The notes under the pieces are model-generated. The model was not told the DNA's origin, ran no database searches, and worked only from the letters and a program-made list of their open reading frames with translations. A DNA stretch of 8,516 nucleotides from Candidatus Brocadiaceae bacterium (GTDB lineage Bacteria > Planctomycetota > Brocadiia > Brocadiales > Bathyanammoxibiaceae). The translations under genes and the position numbers were made by a program. Numbering within the stretch: position 1 is the first letter of the stretch; each line of letters opens with the position of its first letter. Below, in pieces: positions 1 through 6,106 of this stretch. The stretch lies in the NCBI GenBank assembly GCA_030018855.1, contig JASEHG010000078.1:1-8516 (forward strand), read 5' to 3'.

Positions 1-2
1 AT

Positions 3-116
3 CCTATAGTTGCGAGTGACGTACAAGAACAGTTAAGACTACTGCCCACTGCCATTCAAGACCAGGACCAGATACCCTTTACGCCAGTAACCATTCTTAC
101 AATACCAGTCAAATAG
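3..116 (+). CDS. Possible 3' end of an unidentified upstream gene (partial)
   Basis: One forward frame is open from the window edge to a TAG at 114-116, giving 37 residues that end in PFTPVTILTIPVK. The stop lies 3 bases before the clpX ATG, the tight spacing expected inside an operon. I do not recognise the sequence. It does not look like the C-terminus of ClpP or trigger factor, the usual neighbours upstream of clpX. Against a real gene, a 37-codon open stretch can arise by chance, and bases 36-53 contain a CTGCC-CACTGCC duplication that looks more like spacer than coding sequence. The call rests only on an open frame and its position, so it is weak. Confidence 0.3.
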   Translation, partial: PIVASDVQEQLRLLPTAIQDQDQIPFTPVTILTIPVK

Positions 117-119
117 GAT

Positions 120-1361
120 ATGACAAAGAAGAAAGAAGAGATAGGAAAGGCTTGTTCCTTTTGTAACAGGAGTTATGAGGTAGTAAACCGTCTCATACAG
201 GGCAATCCCAACGTGTACATCTGTGATGACTGTGTGGAGGCGTGCAGGTCTCTCCTCAAGAGTAAAGAAGAGGAGAAGATTCCCACTGGGAAGCTCATAG
301 AAAAGATACCACCCCCCACCGCCATAAGGGCACATCTGGACGAGTACGTAATAGGCCAGGAGAAGGCCAAAATGATACTGGCCGTGGCAGTTTATAACCA
401 CTACAAGCGGCTAATAACAGGTGCTTCAAAAGACGTGGAGATAGACAAGAGCAACGTCCTCCTCATAGGCCCCACTGGTTCGGGAAAGACCCTCCTGGCC
501 AGGACTATGGCCAAGTTCCTGAACGTCCCCTTTGCCATAGCCGATGCCACCACCCTTACGGAGGCGGGTTACGTAGGCGAAGACGTAGAGAACATATTAT
601 TAAAACTCCTCCAGAACGCCAGTTATAACGTCCAGTATGCAGAAAAGGGGATTGTTTATGTTGATGAGATTGACAAGATAGCCCGTAAAGGACCTCACCC
701 CTCCATCACCCGGGACGTCTCCGGGGAGGGCGTACAGCAGGCCCTCTTAAAGATGCTGGAGGGGACCGTGGCCAACGTCCCGCCTCAAGGGGGCAGGAAG
801 CACCCCGAACAACAGTTTATACCCGTAGATACCACCAATATATTATTCATCTGTGGCGGCACCTTCCACGGGATAGAAGACATAATCGGCCGCAGGATCG
901 GCAAGAGGGCAATAGGTTTTGAGAAGAGTCAGACCACGGAGCTTCCCAAAGGGGAGCTTACCTCTCGGGTGAAGGCCGAAGACCTGATAGAATATGGCTT
1001 GATACCAGAGTTTGTAGGGAGGCTCCATATAATGGCCCCCCTTACGCCCCTTGGTAAAGAAGAACTGGTCAAGGTCATGACGGAGCCCCGTAACGCCCTG
1101 GTCAAACAGTACCAGAAATTCTTTGATATGGAGAAGGCCACGCTGGAGTTCACCCCTGAGGGCCTGGAGGAGATAGCTCAGAAGGCCATAGAAAGGGGCA
1201 CAGGGGCCAGGGCCCTGCGCTCTATCTTTGAGGAGTTAATGCTGGATGCCATGTACCACCTCCCCTCCCAGAGGGTGCCCTCTACCTACCTGGTTACCCC
1301 TGACGTGATAAGGGGCACAGTGCCACTGCTTTCTTCTAAGAAGTACCGCAAATCCGCCTGA
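120..1361 (+). CDS. clpX: ATP-dependent Clp protease ATP-binding subunit ClpX
   Basis: This is the AAA+ unfoldase that recognises tagged or damaged proteins in the cytoplasm, unfolds them with ATP and feeds them to ClpP. The 413-residue length is normal. In order it shows the N-terminal zinc-binding domain (Cys12, Cys15, Cys35, Cys38), Walker A GPTGSGKT (117-124), the GYVG pore loop (150-153), Walker B with VDEID (181-185), the RKH loop (226-228), the IGF loop that docks on ClpP (265-267), the EFVGR box (296-300) and sensor 2 GARALR (361-366). All key residues are intact. The ATG at 120 is the first start after an in-frame TAG at 114-116 and precedes the zinc finger by the usual distance. The AGGA at 115-118 is too close to act as a standard ribosome binding site. 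clpP is not adjacent downstream. The last two sense codons and the TGA lie in a palindrome (1353-1367), so the C-terminal Ser-Ala may be acquired sequence. Confidence 0.98.
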   Translation: MTKKKEEIGKACSFCNRSYEVVNRLIQGNPNVYICDDCVEACRSLLKSKEEEKIPTGKLIEKIPPPTAIRAHLDEYVIGQEKAKMILAVAVYNHYKRLITGASKDVEIDKSNVLLIGPTGSGKTLLARTMAKFLNVPFAIADATTLTEAGYVGEDVENILLKLLQNASYNVQYAEKGIVYVDEIDKIARKGPHPSITRDVSGEGVQQALLKMLEGTVANVPPQGGRKHPEQQFIPVDTTNILFICGGTFHGIEDIIGRRIGKRAIGFEKSQTTELPKGELTSRVKAEDLIEYGLIPEFVGRLHIMAPLTPLGKEELVKVMTEPRNALVKQYQKFFDMEKATLEFTPEGLEEIAQKAIERGTGARALRSIFEELMLDAMYHLPSQRVPSTYLVTPDVIRGTVPLLSSKKYRKSA

Positions 1362-1367
1362 GGCGGA
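1353..1367. repeat. Palindrome type A, copy 1, containing the clpX stop codon
   Basis: TCCGCCTGAGGCGGA is a perfect inverted repeat with 7-base arms around one central base. It is read as TCC GCC TGA, so it supplies the last two sense codons and the stop of clpX. Related copies lie at 5753-5767 and 6092-6106. No T-run follows, so it does not look like an intrinsic terminator. Confidence 0.85.
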
Positions 1368-1384
1368 CGAAGGGCAGGTCTAAT

Positions 1385-1390
1385 AGGAGA
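1385..1390 (+). promoter_or_regulatory. Ribosome binding site for the small membrane-anchored protein
   Basis: AGGAGA stands 6 bases before the CTG at 1397. This spacing decides the proposed start, because no ATG, GTG or TTG occurs in frame near it. Confidence 0.55.
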
Positions 1391-1396
1391 AAAAAG

Positions 1397-1585
1397 CTGC
1401 CAGAACTAGAGAAAAGACAGGGCAAGATAGAAGGTATACTGGAACAATTGGTTAGAAGGGTAGATAAACTTGAGGTGGAAGTGGGCGAGATAAGAAAAGA
1501 ACTCCATACGAATTTCAGATGGCTTGTGGGTATTATTATAGTTACCTGGGTTACTACAATAGTTACTATATTGATTAAGGTGTAA
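1397..1585 (+). CDS. Small coiled-coil protein with C-terminal membrane anchor; apparent CTG start
   Basis: The 62-residue product begins (M)PELEKRQGKIEGILEQ. Residues 3-37 are charged, with a heptad-like pattern fitting a coiled coil (IEGILEQL, VDKLEVEV, IRKEL). They are followed by FRW and a hydrophobic stretch, LVGIIIVTWVTTIVTILI (43-60), then a short K-V tail: a tail-anchored arrangement. I recall small proteins of this shape in planctomycetes and other bacteria, often starting MPELE or similar, but cannot name a family; function is unknown. The frame, entered after a stop at 1337-1339, contains no ATG, GTG or TTG before the conserved-looking start. CTG at 1397 stands where Met would be expected, 6 bases after an AGGAGA (1385-1390), the best ribosome binding site in the window. 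Either CTG is used or the start was mutated and the gene is dying. It lies 35 bases after clpX and 21 bases before guaA, in DNA more AT-rich than both. Confidence 0.6.
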   Translation: MPELEKRQGKIEGILEQLVRRVDKLEVEVGEIRKELHTNFRWLVGIIIVTWVTTIVTILIKV

Positions 1586-1606
1586 TTTTTTTACAGAAGT
1601 ATCCGT

Positions 1607-3166
1607 TTGGTGGAGACCCTCAATAAAGACCTTATCCTCATCCTGGACTTCGGCTCCCAGTACGCCCAGCTTATCGCCCGCCGTGTGAGGGAGAACAACG
1701 TATATTCAAGGATTATCCCCTACAATGTCAGCTTTGAGGAGGTAGAATCCCTGAGACCCAGGGGGATAATCCTCAGCGGCGGGCCTGCCAGTGTTTATCA
1801 AGACAGTGCCCCGGTATGCAATAAAGGGTTACTAGAACTCGGTGTACCCCTCCTTGGTATCTGTTACGGGATGCAGATAGGTTGCCAACTCCTGGGGGCG
1901 CAGGTCAGGGCCTCCAGGGGCAGGGAATACGGACGGGCCCACCTGGTCATTACCCACCCTTCCACCCTGCTCAGTCATATTGGAGACAGCCAGACGGTCT
2001 GGATGAGCCACGGAGACCAGGTCAGTGACCTGCCTGAAGAATTCATATCCCTGGCCTACACCGCGAATTGTCCCTATGCAGTAGTAAAACACAAGGACAG
2101 GGACTTCTACGGCGTCCAGTTCCACCCCGAGGTCAGCCACACCCCCTGTGGCTCCAGGATTATCAGGAACTTCCTCTTTGAGGTATGCGGCTGTAAAGGG
2201 GACTGGCAGATGAGTTCCTATATAGAAAAGTCAGTGGAAGAGATACGCCAGAGGGTGGGCAAGGATAGGGTGGTATGTGCCTTATCGGGTGGTGTGGATT
2301 CCACCGTGGTGGCCAGCCTCATATACAAGGCAATAGGTGACCAACTGGCCTGTATCTTTGTAGACACTGGACTCCTCAGGGAGGGAGAGGCCGGGGACAT
2401 AAAGAAGACCTTTACGGAGTTCTTCCCGCTGGAGCTACACATAGTAGATGCCAGGGAGCGGTTCCTGAAGAAGCTCCGTGGGGTAGTAGACCCTGAGAGG
2501 AAGCGGAAGATTATAGGACACGAATTTATAGCCGTATTCAAGGAAGAAGCCCTCCGCCTCAGACGCAGTGGTGCCAGATACCTTGCCCAGGGGACGCTCT
2601 ATCCAGACGTTATTGAGAGTGTCCCTGCCCACGGCGGCCCGACTGCCTCCATAAAGAGCCATCACAACGTCGGCGGCCTCCCGGAGGAACTTGGTTTTGA
2701 GCTTATTGAACCCCTTAGAGAACTCTTCAAAGACGAAGTAAGGAAGATTGGGAAGGAATTGGGCCTGCCGGACGACATTATCTGGCGTCACCCCTTCCCT
2801 GGCCCTGGCCTGGCCATCAGGATTATTGGAGAGGTAACGGAAGATAGATTGAGGACCCTCCGCCAGGCCGACGAGATAGTCCAGGAAGAGATAAAAAAGG
2901 CCGGCCTCTACAAAGAGGTGGCCCAGGCCTTTGCAGTATTACTACCACTGGGAACCGTTGGAGTCATGGGTGACGGAAGGACCTATGAAAATACCATCGC
3001 CCTCAGGGTGGTAGACACCCCGGATTTCATGACTGCAGATTGGGTAGCCCTCCCCCACGAACTCCTGGGCAACGTCTCCTCCAGGATTGTCAACGAGGTC
3101 AGGGGCGTAAACCGCGTCGTATACGACATCACCACCAAACCCCCGGGGACGATAGAGTGGGAGTGA
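1607..3166 (+). CDS. guaA: GMP synthase (glutamine-hydrolysing)
   Basis: GuaA converts XMP to GMP with ATP and glutamine, the last step of de novo guanine nucleotide synthesis in the cytoplasm. The 519-residue product is full length and of normal size. Residues 9-200 are the class I glutamine amidotransferase domain, with the nucleophile Cys86 in GICYGMQ and the His173/Glu175 pair in QFHPEVS. The ATP pyrophosphatase domain starts near 205 and has the PP-loop SGGVDST (227-233). The C-terminal dimerisation domain includes RHPFPGPGLAIR (394-405) and ends in the characteristic KPPGTIEWE. No ATG is available: the start is TTG at 1607 or the adjacent GTG at 1610 (MVETLNKD or METLNKD). A weak AGAAG at 1595-1599 fits either, and GTG is perhaps the more usual choice. 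The TGA (3164-3166) is followed at once by an in-frame TAG, a tandem stop. No palindromic element is seen inside the gene, unlike the genes after it. Confidence 0.98.
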   Translation: MVETLNKDLILILDFGSQYAQLIARRVRENNVYSRIIPYNVSFEEVESLRPRGIILSGGPASVYQDSAPVCNKGLLELGVPLLGICYGMQIGCQLLGAQVRASRGREYGRAHLVITHPSTLLSHIGDSQTVWMSHGDQVSDLPEEFISLAYTANCPYAVVKHKDRDFYGVQFHPEVSHTPCGSRIIRNFLFEVCGCKGDWQMSSYIEKSVEEIRQRVGKDRVVCALSGGVDSTVVASLIYKAIGDQLACIFVDTGLLREGEAGDIKKTFTEFFPLELHIVDARERFLKKLRGVVDPERKRKIIGHEFIAVFKEEALRLRRSGARYLAQGTLYPDVIESVPAHGGPTASIKSHHNVGGLPEELGFELIEPLRELFKDEVRKIGKELGLPDDIIWRHPFPGPGLAIRIIGEVTEDRLRTLRQADEIVQEEIKKAGLYKEVAQAFAVLLPLGTVGVMGDGRTYENTIALRVVDTPDFMTADWVALPHELLGNVSSRIVNEVRGVNRVVYDITTKPPGTIEWE

Positions 3167-3193
3167 TAGAAGAGTACCTTCCACCGTTAACTA

Positions 3194-3253
3194 GACCCTT
3201 CGCTACGCTCAGGGTGACAATCAAAGGCGTCATTCTGAGCGAAGCGAAGAATC
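3194..3253. repeat. Two inverted copies of a 25-base element (type B)
   Basis: The left arm (3194-3218) and the reverse complement of the right arm (3229-3253) agree at 20 of 25 positions and share the core CTTCGCT-n-CGCTCAG; 10 bases separate them. Each arm also contains its own small hairpin: ACCCT/AGGGT in the left (3195-3199 with 3211-3215) and ATTCT/AGAAT in the right (3232-3236 with 3248-3252), each with an 11-base loop. Four of the five differences between the copies are paired changes that keep these stems. The type looks like a dispersed repeat I recall from many environmental bacterial genomes. No T-run follows, so I do not call a terminator for guaA. Confidence 0.75.
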
Positions 3254-3267
3254 TCTGGTTCGGGTTC

Positions 3268-3290
3268 CCCCTCTCTTGATGGGAAAGGGG
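3268..3290. repeat. C-rich/G-rich imperfect hairpin
   Basis: CCCCTCTC (3268-3275) pairs with GAAAGGGG (3283-3290) at 7 of 8 positions across a 7-base loop. It resembles the perfect CCCCTCT/AGAGGGG hairpin at 6053-6070 and may be a diverged member of the same type. Confidence 0.45.
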
Positions 3291-3295
3291 TGTCA

Positions 3296-3318
3296 GTAGC
3301 CACAGGCTTCAACCCGCG
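3296..3318. repeat. Type C repeat, diverged copy
   Basis: This 23-base stretch begins GTAGCC and ends GCG. It matches the copy at 6019-6041 at 19 of 23 positions; all four differences are transitions. Three of the changes disrupt the 7-base stem that is perfect in the other copy, so this looks like the decayed one. Confidence 0.6.
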
Positions 3319-3358
3319 TGTACTAACGCAACCTCCTATTAGATAACCCCCCTTTGCC

Positions 3359-3387
3359 TTGCTTTCCGACCGTTAGAGTTATATAAT
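3359..3387 (+). promoter_or_regulatory. Candidate sigma70-like promoter for the LPS gene block
   Basis: A perfect TATAAT -10 box (3382-3387) stands 17 bases after TTGCTT (3359-3364), which matches the first three bases of the -35 consensus. It is about 90 bases before the preferred glycosyltransferase start at 3478, and transcription would begin near 3394, ahead of the two palindromes at 3408-3454, placing them in the leader RNA. Promoter rules in the likely host phylum are poorly known to me. Confidence 0.45.
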
Positions 3388-3407
3388 TTCCTCAAGAATT
3401 AAAGCAT

Positions 3408-3427
3408 GGGTTTGATTTATCAAACCC
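3408..3427. repeat. Perfect 9-base-arm palindrome
   Basis: GGGTTTGAT (3408-3416) and ATCAAACCC (3419-3427) form a perfect inverted repeat around TT. An ATG at 3406 overlaps its left edge and makes the downstream frame look longer than it probably is. Confidence 0.75.
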
Positions 3428-3434
3428 TGACTTT

Positions 3435-3454
3435 GGGCACGGTAAGTCGTGCCC
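3435..3454. repeat. GGGCACG...CGTGCCC inverted repeat
   Basis: GGGCACG (3435-3441) and CGTGCCC (3448-3454) are perfect 7-base arms around a 6-base loop. It follows the palindrome at 3408-3427 by 7 bases and ends 23 bases before the preferred ATG of the glycosyltransferase, so it could also influence translation. Confidence 0.7.
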
Positions 3455-3477
3455 CTGCGTCTTGCCGACTACCGACT

Positions 3478-4344
3478 ATGACTAGACCACCTGTATCCGT
3501 TTGTATAATAACTCATAACGAGGAGAAACGAATCCGCCAGTGCCTGGAGAGTGTTAAGTGGGCAGAGGAGATAGTGGTGGTGGACTCTCACAGCACAGAT
3601 AGGACGGTGGAGATATGCCGGGAGTACACCCCGCGGGTCTACCAGAGGGACTGGCCCGGCCACGTGGAGCAGAAGAACTTTGCCCTGGGCCTGGCAAGCC
3701 ATGAGTGGGCCTTGTGTCTGGATGCAGATGAGTGCCTCTCCACTGAGCTCGTCAGGGAAATCCATGAAGAACTCTCCAGTGACGGTGATGCCATTGCGGG
3801 CTATGTCATGTCCCGTCATACCCACTACCTGGGCCGCTGGATAAACCATGGTGGTTGGTATCCGGACTACAAGCTGAGGCTTTTCAAGAGGTCCCTGGGG
3901 AAGTGGGGAGGCATCAACCCTCACGACAAGGTGCTCCTGAGTGCTGGTACTACAAAGACCCTCAGAGGCGAACTCCTGCATTTTAACTATGAGGACATCG
4001 CCAGCCAGATTCGTACCATAGATAGCTTCTCAAGGATATTTGCCCAAAATGTGCTGAAGGACGGCGGCCCTCTTTCCGTCCCAATGATAATAGCCTCCAT
4101 GCTCTTCAGGCCGCCTGTCAAATTCTTTGAGATGTACCTCCTCAAGAGGGGTTTTCTTGATGGCATGGCAGGTTTTGTCATCGCCTCCGCAACGGCCTTC
4201 TATATATTCCTGAAATATGCAAAGTTGTGGGAGGCAAAGAGATTTGGGGTGGCAAAAAAGGAGACTTCTTCCACATCAGTAGGGGCGTATTGCAATACGC
4301 CCCTACCTTATAGCGATACCCAATTAGTTCCTTCCGATGAATAA
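3478..4344 (+). CDS. Family 2 glycosyltransferase, WaaE/KdtX-like (LPS core)
   Basis: The enzyme probably adds a hexose to the inner core of LPS on the cytoplasmic face of the inner membrane. From the ATG at 3478 it has 288 residues. VSVCIITHNEEKRI (6-19) starts the GT-A fold, VVVDSHSTDRT (33-43) binds the nucleotide, and LDADE (81-85) is the metal-binding DxD region. HYLGRWINHGGWYPDYKLR (116-134) is typical of the WaaE/KdtX group. A hydrophobic C-terminal part (near 229-246) could touch the membrane. I chose ATG 3478 rather than 3406 because the extra 24 codons are palindrome-derived and MTRPPVSVC fits the family's short N-terminus; neither has a clear ribosome binding site. After about residue 258 the sequence departs from the family: VGAYCNTPLP (268-277) comes from a 28-base palindrome, leaving a C-terminal extension. 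The gene overlaps the kinase gene by 8 bases, suggesting coupled translation. The sugar and acceptor cannot be read from sequence. Confidence 0.88.
   Translation: MTRPPVSVCIITHNEEKRIRQCLESVKWAEEIVVVDSHSTDRTVEICREYTPRVYQRDWPGHVEQKNFALGLASHEWALCLDADECLSTELVREIHEELSSDGDAIAGYVMSRHTHYLGRWINHGGWYPDYKLRLFKRSLGKWGGINPHDKVLLSAGTTKTLRGELLHFNYEDIASQIRTIDSFSRIFAQNVLKDGGPLSVPMIIASMLFRPPVKFFEMYLLKRGFLDGMAGFVIASATAFYIFLKYAKLWEAKRFGVAKKETSSTSVGAYCNTPLPYSDTQLVPSDE
4279..4306. repeat. 28-base perfect palindrome (type D, copy 1) inside a coding region
   Basis: GTAGGGGCGTATTG (4279-4292) is followed directly by its exact reverse complement (4293-4306). It lies in frame near the end of the glycosyltransferase gene and is read as V-G-A-Y-C-N-T-P-L. 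A diverged in-frame copy lies at 4787-4810, and an element with the same ends but a different core lies at 8286-8313. Confidence 0.9.
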
Positions 4345-6010
4345 AGGGGCAGAATTCCATACCTTCAAGGAAGGGGGCATACAGTGGACTGTTAATAAAC
4401 ATGTCGGCCAGCCCCCGCAGTACGTATTGCTGGGTAGGATAGAGGCCCTATCCGCACCAGGGGCGTCCCCGTCGCCAGAAGCTACCCTCGTGAAGCAGAA
4501 CATGTATAGGTCCGTATACCTCTTGCGCCCCAATGGGGCAAGGGAAGGTATCTACGTCAAGAGATACAACACAAGGGATTGGAAGACACGGCTTCTATCT
4601 CTTTGTCAGACGGTACTGCCGTCCGGGGCGTTTTCTACCCAGGCCCAGAGGGAATGGCAGATGATGCTGGAGATGAGAGAAAGGGGACTGCCGGTGCCGC
4701 TCCCCCTTGCCCTGGGGCAGAAAAAGGAGGGGGGAGAGATAATGGAGTATCTGGTAACGCAGGAAATCCAGGGCGGCCGCCCGCTCGCAGGGGCGTATTA
4801 CGGTACACCAGCGCCATTGGACAAGGAGGCCCTCCTCAAGGCCCTTGCCCTCCTTACCGTCAAGCTCCACAAGGATAGTATCTTTCTCAGGGATTTCCAA
4901 TTGGGGAATGTCCTTGTAAATACACAGAGCCTCAGACCCGAACTCTATCTCCTGGACCTCCACTCGGCAAGGTCTGTAACAACGCTCAAGCTACGGCAGA
5001 AAATCTGGATGCTAGCCAAACTGCTGGATTCTTTTGATCCCCTCTTTGATTCAGAAGACCAGGAGAGGTTTCTGGAGCTGTATGCCAGGGGGATGCCAGA
5101 CTTTCGTAGTGAATTCCACGTTAATACTGGAAAGGTCAAGGCCCTGGCCAACAGGATAAGACGTATCCACCTGAGAAGTCGTACCAGGAGGTGCATGAAG
5201 GAGAGTACCTCCTTTGCCATAGAGAACTGCGAGAGTTGGAAGATATACAGGAAGAGGGACTTTGCTACAAAGGAAATCTTTAAACTCCTGAAGGCCTATG
5301 ACGATTCTCTACAAGGAGGGAGCACGGGGATAAAGAGTACCAGTAAGAGCCGTCTGAAGATACTGGAAGGCGAGAAAGGGAAGGTCTGCGTCAAGCACTA
5401 CTGGTGCAATGATGCCATGGACTACCTGAAGGGCCTGGTGGGCCTTTCCAGGGCCAGGAGGGCCTGGATAATAGGGAACGGGCTAGTGGCAAGGGGGGTG
5501 CCCACTGCACAGCCCTACGCCCTGGTAGAGGGCCCGGAAGAGGCCTTCCTCCTGAGCCGTGCCCTGACGGACTGTAGCAGGCTGGACTACTATATCCTGG
5601 AGAATTTCAGGGGGATACTGGACCCCAGCACTGCCCAAAAAAAGAGAAACCTCATTACTGCCTTTGCCCGGGCAGTCAGACTCTTACATGACAAGAGGAT
5701 TTACCACGGGGACCTCAAGGCCTGCAATATCCTGATAGAGGAGCTTCCTCAATCCGCCTCAAGCGGATGGCAATTTTATCTGATAGATTACGACAGGGTC
5801 GTATTTGACAGTGAGATTTCTCTCAGGCGCAGGGCCAATAACTTCGCCCAGCTTCAGGCCTCAATCCCCTGGTGCATAAACCGCAGTGACAGGATGCGCT
5901 TTTACAGGGAGTATTCCCAGGGGTTGGGGTTAGACAAAGGGTCTTTCCTCCGCGCCGTACTCCAATTCAGCGCCAGGAAGATACCCGTACTGATGGAGCC
6001 GATTGAATAA
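4337..6010 (+). CDS. Tandem two-domain LPS kinase (InaA/RfaP-like)
   Basis: The 557-residue product carries two kinase-like domains of the lipopolysaccharide kinase family, which phosphorylate Kdo or heptose in the LPS inner core in the cytoplasm. Domain 1 (about 50-260) has Lys75 in YVKRY, Glu106 as the likely helix C partner, a catalytic loop LRD (184-186) with Asn191, and a metal-binding Asp207 in LLDLH. The usual His of the loop is Leu184. Domain 2 (about 338-530) is canonical: Lys353, YHGDLKACN (456-464) with Asp459 and Asn464, and LIDYDR with Asp484. Domain 2 is probably the more typical catalyst; domain 1 may be weak, differently specific or regulatory. Two in-frame palindromes are translated: AGAYYGTPAP (151-160), and SASSG (473-477) between the catalytic and metal-binding loops. 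Both fall where surface loops are expected. The ATG overlaps the end of the preceding gene and has no ribosome binding site, which fits coupled translation. Family confident; substrate not. Confidence 0.85.
   Translation: MNKGAEFHTFKEGGIQWTVNKHVGQPPQYVLLGRIEALSAPGASPSPEATLVKQNMYRSVYLLRPNGAREGIYVKRYNTRDWKTRLLSLCQTVLPSGAFSTQAQREWQMMLEMRERGLPVPLPLALGQKKEGGEIMEYLVTQEIQGGRPLAGAYYGTPAPLDKEALLKALALLTVKLHKDSIFLRDFQLGNVLVNTQSLRPELYLLDLHSARSVTTLKLRQKIWMLAKLLDSFDPLFDSEDQERFLELYARGMPDFRSEFHVNTGKVKALANRIRRIHLRSRTRRCMKESTSFAIENCESWKIYRKRDFATKEIFKLLKAYDDSLQGGSTGIKSTSKSRLKILEGEKGKVCVKHYWCNDAMDYLKGLVGLSRARRAWIIGNGLVARGVPTAQPYALVEGPEEAFLLSRALTDCSRLDYYILENFRGILDPSTAQKKRNLITAFARAVRLLHDKRIYHGDLKACNILIEELPQSASSGWQFYLIDYDRVVFDSEISLRRRANNFAQLQASIPWCINRSDRMRFYREYSQGLGLDKGSFLRAVLQFSARKIPVLMEPIE
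4787..4810. repeat. Type D palindrome, diverged copy 2, inside the kinase gene
   Basis: Bases 4789-4799 (AGGGGCGTATT) are identical to 4281-4291 of the perfect copy, and the right half (TAC-n-CC) is partly preserved. It is read in the same frame as copy 1, giving A-G-A-Y-Y-G-T-P against V-G-A-Y-C-N-T-P. The palindrome itself has decayed while the reading frame remains open. Confidence 0.65.
5753..5767. repeat. Palindrome type A, copy 2, inside the kinase gene
   Basis: TCCGCCTCAAGCGGA is an inverted repeat with 5-base perfect arms and differs from the reverse complement of copy 1 (1353-1367) at one position. It is translated as S-A-S-S-G between the NILI and YLIDYDR segments of the second kinase domain. 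Like copy 1, it is read in the TCC-GCC frame. Confidence 0.75.
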
Positions 6011-6018
6011 AATATTTT

Positions 6019-6041
6019 GTAGCCGCAGGCTTTAGCCTGCG
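6019..6041. repeat. Type C repeat with perfect 7-base stem
   Basis: GTAGC (6019-6023) leads into CGCAGGC (6024-6030), a TTTA loop and GCCTGCG (6035-6041). A diverged copy lies at 3296-3318. The element starts 8 bases after the kinase stop codon. No T-run follows, so a terminator role is unlikely but the hairpin could stabilise an RNA end. Confidence 0.8.
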
Positions 6042-6052
6042 ACACACCCCCG

Positions 6053-6070
6053 CCCCTCTTTATAGAGGGG
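6053..6070. repeat. CCCCTCT/AGAGGGG hairpin with TTAT loop
   Basis: CCCCTCT (6053-6059) and AGAGGGG (6064-6070) are perfect 7-base arms around a 4-base loop. A G-rich run follows rather than T residues. A looser hairpin of similar sequence is at 3268-3290. Confidence 0.75.
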
Positions 6071-6091
6071 AGAGGGGGGTAAAGGCCCGTA

Positions 6092-6106
6092 TCCGCCTGG
6101 GGCGGA
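6092..6106. repeat. Palindrome type A, copy 3, intergenic
   Basis: TCCGCCTGGGGCGGA differs from copy 1 (1353-1367) at one central position and keeps 6-base perfect arms. It ends 15 bases before the start codon of the family 4 glycosyltransferase, where it could mask or shape the translation start. Confidence 0.8.

Larger units (their letters stand above)
3167..3477. other. Repeat-rich gap between guaA and the LPS genes
   Basis: I see no convincing gene in these 311 bases. They hold, in order, a paired 25-base inverted repeat (3194-3253), a C-rich/G-rich hairpin (3268-3290), a diverged copy of a GTAGCC-type repeat (3296-3318), a sigma70-like promoter (3359-3387) and two perfect palindromes (3408-3427, 3435-3454). 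A reading frame continues upstream from the glycosyltransferase to an ATG at 3406, but those 24 codons are mostly palindrome sequence and are better treated as non-coding. The gap marks the change from housekeeping genes to envelope genes. Confidence 0.7.

Noticed and set aside
1568..1592. T-run (1586-1592) as a terminator after the small protein gene
   Set aside because: Seven T are present but I find no stable GC-rich hairpin just before them.
3194..3253. Intrinsic terminator for guaA
   Set aside because: The stem is imperfect and no run of T follows on either side, so it fits a dispersed repeat better.
3040..3279. Forward open frame overlapping the end of guaA and running into the gap
   Set aside because: It is out of frame with guaA for half its length and then crosses the type B repeats; no ribosome binding site or recognisable sequence.
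3469..3981. 170-codon reverse-strand open frame
   Set aside because: It lies opposite the glycosyltransferase gene, has no family features, and the + strand protein is clearly real.
4451..4470. GGGG-CGT-CCCC inside the kinase gene as another GTAGGGG-type copy
   Set aside because: Only about 8 bases match, the arms are 4 bases long, and the frame-shared GGG-GCG is too little to separate from chance.
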